Below, in pieces: positions 56,988 to 64,000 of a stretch of DNA of 64,000 bases; the first letter of the stretch is position 1, and each line of letters starts with the position of its first letter. Position numbers and translations under genes: made by a program. The notes beneath the pieces were generated by a model that made no database searches, was not told the origin of the DNA, and saw only the letters and a program-made list of their open reading frames with translations. The stretch lies in NCBI RefSeq assembly GCF_014773485.1, contig NZ_JACXBP010000003.1, forward strand, positions 310,001-374,000, written 5' to 3'. This DNA comes from Erwinia aphidicola (GTDB lineage: Bacteria; Pseudomonadota; Gammaproteobacteria; Enterobacterales; Enterobacteriaceae).

Positions 56988-59141
56988 CTAACCCGCTGAA
57001 TCACGAAAACTATTCAGATTTACGTCCGGTTTATAGAACGTTTGCTGCTGTTCCAACATTTTTTTCAGCAGCGCGCAGGGAGCAAAACGCGCGCCGTGAC
57101 GCTGCATTAACAACTCTAAACTGTTAACCACTTCAGCAATGCCCAGCTGGTCCATATAGCGGAACGGCCCCCCGAGGAAAGGTGGGAAACCAATGCCAAA
57201 TACCGCGCCGATATCACCGTCGCGCGCGCTGGCAATCACCTGCTCTTCCAGGGTGCGTGCCGCTTCATTCAGCATCATCATCACACAGCGCTGCGAGATA
57301 TTCTGTGCGTCAAGGTGGTGTTTTGGCGTGATGTTCAGCAGGCGGTAAATGGCACTGTCCACCTGTTTTTTTCGCCCTTTCTGCGGATAGAGATAAAAGC
57401 CGCGCCCGTTTTTGCGCCCTTTGCGGTCGTCATTCAGCACCGCACCCAGTGCTGGCGGCAAGGCGAAACGTTCTCCCCAGGCCTGTTCGAGGATCGGCAT
57501 AATATGGGTGCCAACATCAATACCGACCTCGTCCAGCAGCTGCACCGGACCGACCGGGAAGCCAAATTTAACCAGCGCCGCATCAACAGATTCGATCGGT
57601 TCGCCCTCCAGCAGGCAGTGCATCGCCTCGATCATATAGGGCGCCAGAATGCGGTTAACGTAGAAGCCAGCGCTATCCGCCACCACAATGGGGGTTTTAC
57701 CCTGCTTTCTTGCCAGAGAGACTGCCGTCGCCACCGTCTCTGCTGCGGTTCCCGCATGAGGGATCACCTCAACCAGCGGCATTTTTTCCGGCGGGCTGAA
57801 GTAGTGCAGACCAATAACGTTATGCGGACGCTGCGCGCCGGCAGCGATTTCGGCAATCGGCAGCGAAGAGGTATTGGAGGCAAACAGCGTTTCTGCGCCG
57901 CAGTGCTGTTCAATCTCCGCCACCATTTTCTGCTTCAAGGCCAGATCTTCAAACACCGCTTCGATCACCATATCGCGCTGGCTGAACCCCTGGTAATCCG
58001 TGCTACCGCTGATCAGTGCCATCTGCTGCTGGCGTTCGGCCGCGCTTATCCGGCGTCTTTTAACCCCTTTACTTAACACATCCCAACTGGTTTTCAGCGC
58101 GTGATTGATCCCCTGCGGGCTGACATCCTTGATGCGCACCGGTAATCCGGCACGCGTGGCGGTCACACAGGCAATGCCCCCGCCCATCAGCCCCCCGCCG
58201 AGCACGCCAATGCTGCGCAATGCGCGCGGCTGCGCCTGTGCGCCCCGCTCTTTTTTCATTGCGGTGGTGGCAAAGAACAGGCTGCGCAGTGCGGCAGACT
58301 GCGGCGTCATTGCCAGCTCGCCAAAGGCGCGGGCTTCGGCGGCATAACCGCTACTGCTGCCCTTCTCCAGCCCGCAGCGCACCACGCTAAGGATTTTATC
58401 CGCCGCCGGATAGTTGCCGTGAGTTTTCGCCTGCGTCTGGCGCTGGGCCAGACGGAACAGGATGGCACGCCCCGCCGGGCCGGCGAGCAGCCGTTCGCGC
58501 AGCGGAAGACGCTGACGGGCGGTACGCGGTTGCAGCGCCAGCTTAACGGCGGTATCCAGCAGGATACTGTGGGCGACGGCATCATCCACCAGCCCACATT
58601 TGCGCGCGGCGCGGGGGCGCAGCGTTCTGCCGGTAAGTATCATATCCAACGCGGTCGAGGCGCCAATCAGGCGCGGCAGGCGCTGGGTGCCGCCGGAGCC
58701 GGGCAGCAGCCCCAGCTGAACTTCCGGCAGGCCAAGGCGGGTTTTGTCGTCGAGCGTGCAAACCCGGCGGTGGCAGGCCAGCGCCAGCTCCAGACCACCA
58801 CCCAGGCAGGCACCGTGAATAGCTGCCACCACCGTAACCGGCAGCGCTTCAATCTCGGCCATCACGTTCTGCCCCTGCTCGGCCAGCGACTGCGCCTGCT
58901 GAGCATTTTCACAGGCGGCAATCATGCTGATATCTGCCCCGGCAATAAAGGAATCGGGCTTGCCGGAAATCAGTACGATGCCAGCCAGCCGGGGATTGGC
59001 GCGCGCATTGCGGATTGCGGTACGGATCTGCGCAGCAAACTCCGCTTTCAGGGTATTCATCTTCTCGCCCGGTACGTCGAGGGTAATCACCGCCACGTTA
59101 TCCAGGCGCATCGTCAGCGTAAATGCGCTTGTCTGTTCCAT
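56988..59141 (-). CDS. fadJ: Fatty acid oxidation complex alpha subunit FadJ
   Basis: 717 residues (E. coli 714). The N-terminal enoyl-CoA hydratase domain (about 10-190) has [15 protein letters not shown]. The 3-hydroxyacyl-CoA dehydrogenase (about 310-700) has [15 protein letters not shown]. Its start overlaps the fadI stop (TAATG). The FadI/FadJ complex serves anaerobic and medium-chain beta-oxidation. Confidence 0.97.
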   Translation of the reverse strand: MEQTSAFTLTMRLDNVAVITLDVPGEKMNTLKAEFAAQIRTAIRNARANPRLAGIVLISGKPDSFIAGADISMIAACENAQQAQSLAEQGQNVMAEIEALPVTVVAAIHGACLGGGLELALACHRRVCTLDDKTRLGLPEVQLGLLPGSGGTQRLPRLIGASTALDMILTGRTLRPRAARKCGLVDDAVAHSILLDTAVKLALQPRTARQRLPLRERLLAGPAGRAILFRLAQRQTQAKTHGNYPAADKILSVVRCGLEKGSSSGYAAEARAFGELAMTPQSAALRSLFFATTAMKKERGAQAQPRALRSIGVLGGGLMGGGIACVTATRAGLPVRIKDVSPQGINHALKTSWDVLSKGVKRRRISAAERQQQMALISGSTDYQGFSQRDMVIEAVFEDLALKQKMVAEIEQHCGAETLFASNTSSLPIAEIAAGAQRPHNVIGLHYFSPPEKMPLVEVIPHAGTAAETVATAVSLARKQGKTPIVVADSAGFYVNRILAPYMIEAMHCLLEGEPIESVDAALVKFGFPVGPVQLLDEVGIDVGTHIMPILEQAWGERFALPPALGAVLNDDRKGRKNGRGFYLYPQKGRKKQVDSAIYRLLNITPKHHLDAQNISQRCVMMMLNEAARTLEEQVIASARDGDIGAVFGIGFPPFLGGPFRYMDQLGIAEVVNSLELLMQRHGARFAPCALLKKMLEQQQTFYKPDVNLNSFRDSAG

Positions 59142-60451
59142 TATTCCGCCTCCAGAACCATGGCTGCACCGAGGCCACCTGCCGCGCAGGCGGTGACTAA
59201 CCCTAAGCCGCCGCCGCGCCGCCGCAGCTCGTTAAGCGTCTGGGTAATCATACGCGCCCCGGTGGCGGCAAACGGGTGGCCATAAGCGATGGAGCCACCC
59301 AGCACGTTAAACTGTTCCTGATTGACTTCCCCCAGCGCGTGCGGACGGTTCAGCACCTCACGGGCAAAACGCTCATCGGCAAACATTTTCAGATTAGCCA
59401 GGGTCTGGGCGGCGAAGGCTTCATGCATATCGATCAGGCTGAGGTCGGCAAGGGTAATTCCGGCACGATCCAGCGCCAGCGGTGAAGCATAAGATGGCCC
59501 TAACAGCATATCTTCGCGCACGCCAATCGCCGTGAAGGCATAGCTGCGCAGATAGCCGAGCGGGGTTATGCCCAGCTCGCGCGCGCGCGATTCCGTCATC
59601 AGGATCACCGCCGCCGCACCGTCGGTCAGCGGCGTACTGTTGGCGGCCGTCACCGTCCCGTGCTGGCGGTCAAAGGCCGGGCGCAGGCGCGCATAATCTT
59701 CCGGCTTTGAATCGCTGCGCACGTTGTTGTCCTGCTCCAGCGGTTGCTTCCACGGTGGCGCAAACGCCGTCATCACTTCTGCGCTCAGCAGCCCCTGCTG
59801 CCAGGCGCGCGCGGCGTACTGATGAGAACGGTGCGCCAGCGCATCCTGCTGTTCACGCGTGATGCCGTGGCTTTTCGCCATCTGTTCGGCAGTATCGCCC
59901 ATGCGCAGCCCGGTTGAATACTCCGCAACCGCAGGCGGCACCGGCATTAAATCACGCGGGCGCAGGCAGGAAAGCAGCCTGAGCTTTTGCCCGACGCTGC
60001 GCGCTTTACTGAGGTCGAGCAGCGTGCGCGCCAGGGTTTTACTGACGCCAATCGGCAACACGGAAGTGGAGTCAGCCCCGCCGGCGATGCCTGCCTGAAT
60101 CGTCCCCGCCAGCAGGCTTTCCGCCACGTTGGCTACCGCCTGAAAGCTGGTGGCGCAGGCGCGGCTGACGCTGTAAGCATCCGTGCTGACGTTGAGTCCG
60201 CTGGCCAGCACGATTTCACGGGCAATATTCGGCGCTTCCGGCATCTGCACCACCTGGCCGAAGACCAGCTGCTCAATGATGTCAGCCGGCAGCTCGCTGC
60301 GCGCCATCAGTTCACTCACCACCATGCGGCCAAGCTCCAGCGCAGGAATACCGTGGAAAGCCGTTGCCTGGCGGGCAAAGGGGGTACGTAAACCGTGGGT
60401 AATGGCGATACGATCGCCCTGACGGGTCAGCAAAGGTAATGCTTTGCTCAT
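59141..60451 (-). CDS. fadI: 3-ketoacyl-CoA thiolase FadI
   Basis: 436 residues from ATG 60451, the E. coli length. Catalytic Cys in [36 protein letters not shown] and [10 protein letters not shown] are thiolase motifs. First gene of fadIJ, behind a FadR operator. Confidence 0.97.
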   Translation of the reverse strand: MSKALPLLTRQGDRIAITHGLRTPFARQATAFHGIPALELGRMVVSELMARSELPADIIEQLVFGQVVQMPEAPNIAREIVLASGLNVSTDAYSVSRACATSFQAVANVAESLLAGTIQAGIAGGADSTSVLPIGVSKTLARTLLDLSKARSVGQKLRLLSCLRPRDLMPVPPAVAEYSTGLRMGDTAEQMAKSHGITREQQDALAHRSHQYAARAWQQGLLSAEVMTAFAPPWKQPLEQDNNVRSDSKPEDYARLRPAFDRQHGTVTAANSTPLTDGAAAVILMTESRARELGITPLGYLRSYAFTAIGVREDMLLGPSYASPLALDRAGITLADLSLIDMHEAFAAQTLANLKMFADERFAREVLNRPHALGEVNQEQFNVLGGSIAYGHPFAATGARMITQTLNELRRRGGGLGLVTACAAGGLGAAMVLEAE

Positions 60452-60491
60452 TATTCTCACCTGTGTCGTGTCGATAAAGGCATCATTGCCA

Positions 60492-60508
60492 AAGAGGTCG
60501 GACCTGAT
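60492..60508. promoter_or_regulatory. FadR operator of fadIJ
   Basis: AAGAGGTCGGACCTGAT has a perfect GGTC-N-GACC core. It lies 41-57 bases before the fadI start and would repress fadIJ without long-chain acyl-CoA. Confidence 0.8.
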
Positions 60509-60604
60509 AAGTGTAATCAGAATTGATGCGGGCGCTACGACGGGAAGAGAAAAATGCGAGTGGAAACACGAATCTGGCGAAGGAGAGCCCCTCCGCCACG
60601 GGGA

Positions 60605-60901
60605 TTAACGCAGAGCGAGCTGGAAGATCATCGTTTCAGCCTGGCAGCTGAAGGTAAAATCACAGTCCAGCTGTACGCCCTGTGGCGTTTCGCTGATGCG
60701 ACTGTCAATAGTGCAGGGTTCAGACTCCACCGCCCGCGCTTTTTCACTCAGCGACTGCAGCATCGCCTGGGCTTCAGCATGGGTGCTAAATAGCTGGCTG
60801 AATGTGGCAGTACAGTCGGTATTATCCATTATCGTGCCCACATCCACACAGCAACAGGCCGCCGTTTCACTGGCACTACAGCGGTTAATGGCATCGCTCA
60901 T
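60605..60901 (-). CDS. yfcZ: Conserved protein YfcZ
   Basis: 98 residues (E. coli 94), UPF0381/YfcZ-YiiS family. CCCVDVGTIMDNTDCTATFSQLF and VQLDCDFTFSCQAETMIFQL match. Function unknown. Same position between fadI and fadL in E. coli. Confidence 0.94.
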   Translation of the reverse strand: MSDAINRCSASETAACCCVDVGTIMDNTDCTATFSQLFSTHAEAQAMLQSLSEKARAVESEPCTIDSRISETPQGVQLDCDFTFSCQAETMIFQLALR

Positions 60902-61148
60902 ACATCCTCCGGCATGCCACCCAGATGCGGCGGCAGATTATTTAGACTGGCGTCAGTCTACGCTTGCCCGGTTTTCAGCTCCAGCCATCGGGCAAAAACA
61001 GCGTGTTAAGTGACGAAAATCACACTATTATTTGATCCAAAACAAGTCAGACTAAGACCAGCAAATATCAAGTGTAAGTTTTTTGTTAGCCAGATCTCTT
61101 TTCCAGCATCATTTCCGCAATATTTAAAAAACATTATTGCAACACATG

Positions 61149-61165
61149 TACAGGTCAGACCTATA
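61149..61165. promoter_or_regulatory. FadR operator 1 of fadL
   Basis: TACAGGTCAGACCTATA has the perfect GGTC-A-GACC core. It corresponds to the first of two tandem FadR sites at E. coli fadL. The surrounding gap 60902-61275 (374 bases) has no gene and an AT-rich promoter zone. Confidence 0.85.
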
Positions 61166-61172
61166 CTTGCGC

Positions 61173-61189
61173 CACTGGTCTGATTTGTT
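61173..61189. promoter_or_regulatory. FadR operator 2 of fadL
   Basis: CACTGGTCTGATTTGTT agrees with AACTGGTCNGACCNGTT except at three positions and is almost the E. coli fadL second site. It is spaced 24 bases from the first site. Confidence 0.8.
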
Positions 61190-61275
61190 GGTTGTCTGTC
61201 AGTCCCTAGAATTCGCGATCCCTTGTTACGCTAAGTAACAGAGTTTAATAAAAATCCGATAATGAGGTTGTGGTC

Positions 61276-62613
61276 ATGAACCATAAAAACCTGTTTGCTA
61301 AGTCTGCACTCGCAGCAGCAGTGGCGCTTGTTTCTTCGAATGTCGTAGCAGCCGGCTTTCAACTAAACGAATTTTCTACGATTGGCCTGGGTCGTGCCTA
61401 TTCTGGTGAAGGCGCGATGGGTGATACCGCCGCGTCCGCCAGTCGTAACCCGGCAACCATGGCACTGATGGACCGCCCGATGTTTTCCATCGGCGGGGTA
61501 TTTATCGACCCGGACGTGAATATTAGCGGTGAATCCGGTTCCGGCAACAGCCTGAACGCCGATAATATTGCGCCAACGCAGTGGGTTCCTAATATTCACT
61601 ACGTTCAGCCAATAAACGACCAGTGGTGGGTTGGCGCCAGCGCCACCTCTAATTACGGTCTGGCAACAGAATTTAATGATGGTTATGCCGGCGGTCCGTT
61701 TGCGGGTAAAACCGATTTAATGACCATGAACCTGAATTTAAGCACCGCCTATCGTCTTAATCAGCACTTCAGCTTTGGCGTAGGTTTTGATGCTGTCTAC
61801 GCCCGTGCCAAAATCGAACGTAATATCGGTGAGCTTGGTGCCCTACTGCCCGCCGCAGGATTACCTGCTGCACCGGCCGATACGCAGATTGCCCATCTGA
61901 AAGGTGACGAATGGGGTTACGGCTGGAACGCCGGTATCCTGTATGAAGTGGATGACAACAACCGCTTCGGCCTGACCTACCGTTCTGAAGTTAAAATCGA
62001 CTTCGACGGCGATTATCGCAGCGATATCCCGGTAGCTTATAACCCGATTGGCGGTCAGTTCGGCCTGCCAACCGGCACCAGCGGCCAGACAATTCCGGGG
62101 TCGCTGTCGCTGCATCTGCCAGAGATGTGGGAAGTTTCCGGCTATCACAAAGTCGCGCCTCAGTGGGCGGTGCACTACAGCCTGGCCTACACCAGCTGGA
62201 GCCAGTTCCAGGAACTGCGCGCCACTGACAGCAACGGCAATGATCTGTTCCTGAAGGACGAGAGCTACCACGATGCCTACCGCATCGCGCTGGGTACCAG
62301 CTACTTCTACGATAAAAACTGGACCTTCCGTACCGGTATCGCCTTTGATGACAGCCCGGTCCCTTCTGACAAACGCTCTATCTCGATTCCCGATCAGGAT
62401 CGCCTGTGGCTGAGCGCCGGCGCGTCCTACGCGTTTAACGATAATGCTTCAGTCGATGTCGGCGTCTCCTACATGCACGGCCAGAGCGTAACGATTAAAG
62501 AGGGTACCGACCCGGTTGCCACCGCGCGAAATGGCGGCGTAGCAACCCCTTATACCTTTAATTCTGAAGGTAAAGCGTGGCTGTACGGCGCGAGCTTTAA
62601 CTACAAGTTCTGA
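61276..62613 (+). CDS. fadL: Long-chain fatty acid outer-membrane transporter FadL
   Basis: 445 residues from ATG 61276 (AATGAGG precedes with good spacing); GTG 61270 is an alternative. Signal peptide ends VVAA. The mature N-terminus [20 protein letters not shown] is the hatch domain. The barrel ends [11 protein letters not shown] with the terminal aromatic residue. [10 protein letters not shown] is conserved. Imports long-chain fatty acids. Confidence 0.97.
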   Translation: MNHKNLFAKSALAAAVALVSSNVVAAGFQLNEFSTIGLGRAYSGEGAMGDTAASASRNPATMALMDRPMFSIGGVFIDPDVNISGESGSGNSLNADNIAPTQWVPNIHYVQPINDQWWVGASATSNYGLATEFNDGYAGGPFAGKTDLMTMNLNLSTAYRLNQHFSFGVGFDAVYARAKIERNIGELGALLPAAGLPAAPADTQIAHLKGDEWGYGWNAGILYEVDDNNRFGLTYRSEVKIDFDGDYRSDIPVAYNPIGGQFGLPTGTSGQTIPGSLSLHLPEMWEVSGYHKVAPQWAVHYSLAYTSWSQFQELRATDSNGNDLFLKDESYHDAYRIALGTSYFYDKNWTFRTGIAFDDSPVPSDKRSISIPDQDRLWLSAGASYAFNDNASVDVGVSYMHGQSVTIKEGTDPVATARNGGVATPYTFNSEGKAWLYGASFNYKF

Positions 62614-62640
62614 TTGCCCGGCAGGCTCTAAGTACAAAAA

Positions 62641-62663
62641 ACCCCACATCAGTGGGGTTTTTT
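62641..62663. terminator. Bidirectional terminator fadL/mlaA
   Basis: ACCCCAC (62641-62647) pairs with GTGGGGT (62652-62658), followed by a T-run to 62663 and preceded by A's (62636-62640). Confidence 0.95.
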
Positions 62664-62686
62664 ATTGCCTGAAGCTAATCGGGTAT

Positions 62687-63448
62687 TTACTGGGAGTCGA
62701 TAGAATTCAGATCGCCCTCAATCGCCGTCGCGTTCGGGTTTTCCTGCGGGATCAGCTTGCCGTCGCTGGCAAGGAAATCATGATGCTGGAAATAGGCCGC
62801 ACGCACAAAGGCGTAAGGATCTTTCGAGTTTTTCAGGATAGCGTCGGAATCCAGCAGCTGGGCACGGGTTTCAATCCCTTCCAGCGTCCATTTACCAATC
62901 GACATCCACCAGGTCAGCCAGCTGAGCGGTGGGTACACATCGTCGACCAGCCCGCCAATATCTTCACGCGGCGTAAAGCCACCGTAGCCCGGCAGCTCCA
63001 CATAGGTTCCGTAACCCACACCGTAATGGCCGAGCGTGCTGCCGAAGGCGCGCGTCTCTTCTTTTGCCAGTTTCGGGTTAGCCATGGAGGCGACATCGAT
63101 AAAGCCGCCCATGCCCAGCAGGGTGTTCAGGAAGAAGCGGTTAAAATGCACCATCGCCTTGTACGGATTCCCTTCCACGAAGTAGTTCACCATGGTGGCA
63201 GGCTCATCGAGGTTGCTGAGGAAGTTCCCCAGGCCGGTGCGCGCAGGCACCGGCACATAATCACGCCAGGCTACCGCGACGGGACGCACGACATAAGGAT
63301 CCAACACGTTGTAGTTAAAATTGAACATTGAACGGTTGAAACCTTCCAGCGGATCGGAACGACCCTGTGGTTCATCCCCCGATTTAGAGCTAGCGCAACC
63401 CACCATCAGTACGCTCGCCAGCACTAAGCCCGTCAGGCGATAGTTCAT
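62687..63448 (-). CDS. mlaA: Outer-membrane lipid asymmetry lipoprotein MlaA
   Basis: 253 residues (E. coli 251). Lipobox VLMVGC, with the lipidated Cys at about residue 18. DPLEGFNRSMFNFNYNVLD, ARTGLGNFLSNLDEPATMVN and LGHYGVGYGTYVELPGYG are diagnostic. Removes mislocalised phospholipids from the outer leaflet. Confidence 0.97.
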   Translation of the reverse strand: MNYRLTGLVLASVLMVGCASSKSGDEPQGRSDPLEGFNRSMFNFNYNVLDPYVVRPVAVAWRDYVPVPARTGLGNFLSNLDEPATMVNYFVEGNPYKAMVHFNRFFLNTLLGMGGFIDVASMANPKLAKEETRAFGSTLGHYGVGYGTYVELPGYGGFTPREDIGGLVDDVYPPLSWLTWWMSIGKWTLEGIETRAQLLDSDAILKNSKDPYAFVRAAYFQHHDFLASDGKLIPQENPNATAIEGDLNSIDSQ

Positions 63449-63490
63449 AGTTTTCTCCCTGTACTGTTTTATAAATTATCGCCCAGCGGA

Positions 63491-64000
63491 TTACATTTGC
63501 CGGTTAATTTCAACAGCCATCTGCTGCTGCCCGGCAAACGGGGTGACCGCACTCAGCCCGAACCAGTCGCCCGGCTGCGGATTGGCGCTGCCATCACGTG
63601 AAATACGCACGCGGACCTGTAACTGGTGCTGCGCGGATAACAGACGCTGCGGCATCATGGCATTGCTGTCATCCAGCGTGAGCGATAAAGGAAAATGGCT
63701 CAGCGGTAACTTTTTCACCGCCACGGGGACCGGTGAGTTCCCGTCTGACACGGAAATATACAACACTCCGCCCTCTGGTAACATTTTTTCTGCCGCAGGC
63801 GACAGAGCGACCGTTAGTGCCAGCTGGCTATTTTGCTTACCGGATGCGCTTTTGGCCTGCTCGATGCTGCGCTGGATCATCAGCACGCGCCGATCGTCAG
63901 CCGGTAACAACTGTAACATCTTTTGCCAGGCGCTAATCGCCTGCGCATAGCGCTGCTGACCAAAAGCATTAAATGCCAATAAGCCCAGCACCCGCAAATC
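63491..64000 (-). CDS. Cytochrome c maturation protein, CcmI/CcmH C-terminal part (5' truncated by window)
   Basis: The reading frame is open to base 64000 (codon GAT, then TTG at 63997, which is Leu in frame), so the start lies outside the window. The visible part has one TPR-like helix pair (LLAFNAFGQQRYAQAISAWQKMLQLLP) and a C-terminal beta domain. That domain has PVPVAVKKLPLSHFPLSLTLDDSNAMM and HQLQVRVRISRDGSANPQPGDW, typical of CcmI. It would hold apocytochrome c for heme attachment. Follows mlaA closely (42 bases). Confidence 0.8.
   Translation of the reverse strand, partial: DLRVLGLLAFNAFGQQRYAQAISAWQKMLQLLPADDRRVLMIQRSIEQAKSASGKQNSQLALTVALSPAAEKMLPEGGVLYISVSDGNSPVPVAVKKLPLSHFPLSLTLDDSNAMMPQRLLSAQHQLQVRVRISRDGSANPQPGDWFGLSAVTPFAGQQQMAVEINRQM

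Overview
The window is chromosomal DNA from an enterobacterium. The long run yfcD-yfcF-yfcH-hisPMQJ-ubiX-purF-cvpA-dedD-folC-accD-dedA-truA-usg-pdxB ... flk ... yfcJ ... fabB-mnmC ... yfcL-epmC-yfcA-mepA-aroC-prmB-smrB-sixA-fadJI-yfcZ-fadL-mlaA follows the Escherichia coli K-12 gene order. Its protein lengths and start sites match that organism closely. The extra gene content and GC-rich palindromic spacers suggest a plant- or environment-associated relative such as Erwinia or Pantoea (Erwiniaceae). That placement is inference from memory of these families, not from a database search.

Layout. 1-3182: the end of a polyamine-type ABC importer (5'-truncated binding protein plus two permeases). 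3461-4453: an unassigned membrane and coiled-coil protein. 4510-20209: conserved backbone, mostly on the minus strand, covering a Nudix enzyme, a GST, an SDR, histidine uptake, ubiquinone and purine synthesis, folate, acetyl-CoA carboxylase, tRNA modification and PLP synthesis. 20314-27592: an accessory block with an AraC regulator, a DMT exporter and a four-gene chaperone-usher fimbrial operon. 27738-28775: flk. 28824-32383: a sugar porter, a rhodanese and a MocR regulator. 32343-33536: yfcJ. 34078-40804: a six-gene sugar import and kinase operon. 40839-41165: a complete hok/mok/sok type I toxin-antitoxin locus. 41281-41655: a YjbR-like gene. 41717-45096: fabB and mnmC. 45232-50804: a five-gene periplasmic molybdenum hydroxylase cluster. 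50841-63448: backbone again, ending with fatty-acid oxidation and lipid transport genes. 63491-64000: the C-terminal part of a cytochrome c maturation protein.

Regulation visible in the DNA. There is a PurR box before cvpA-purF and a sigma-54 promoter with NtrC-type sites before hisJ. FadR operators sit before fadIJ and, in tandem, before fadL. A FabR/FadR pair lies between fabB and mnmC. Inverted-repeat operators of unknown regulators lie before the MocR gene and before the sugar operon.

Most interesting parts. (1) The ABC/FGGY kinase/SIS operon is a candidate pentose or pentulose pathway whose isomerase lacks two of the four expected catalytic residues. (2) The Tat-exported molybdenum hydroxylase has a separate triheme cytochrome. 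(3) The hok/mok/sok locus is easily missed because its genes are very short. (4) The fimbrial operon changes base composition sharply inside the usher gene and carries an Arg-rich mini-ORF with a strong ribosome binding site in its leader. I saw no tRNA, rRNA, insertion sequence, prophage or CRISPR array.
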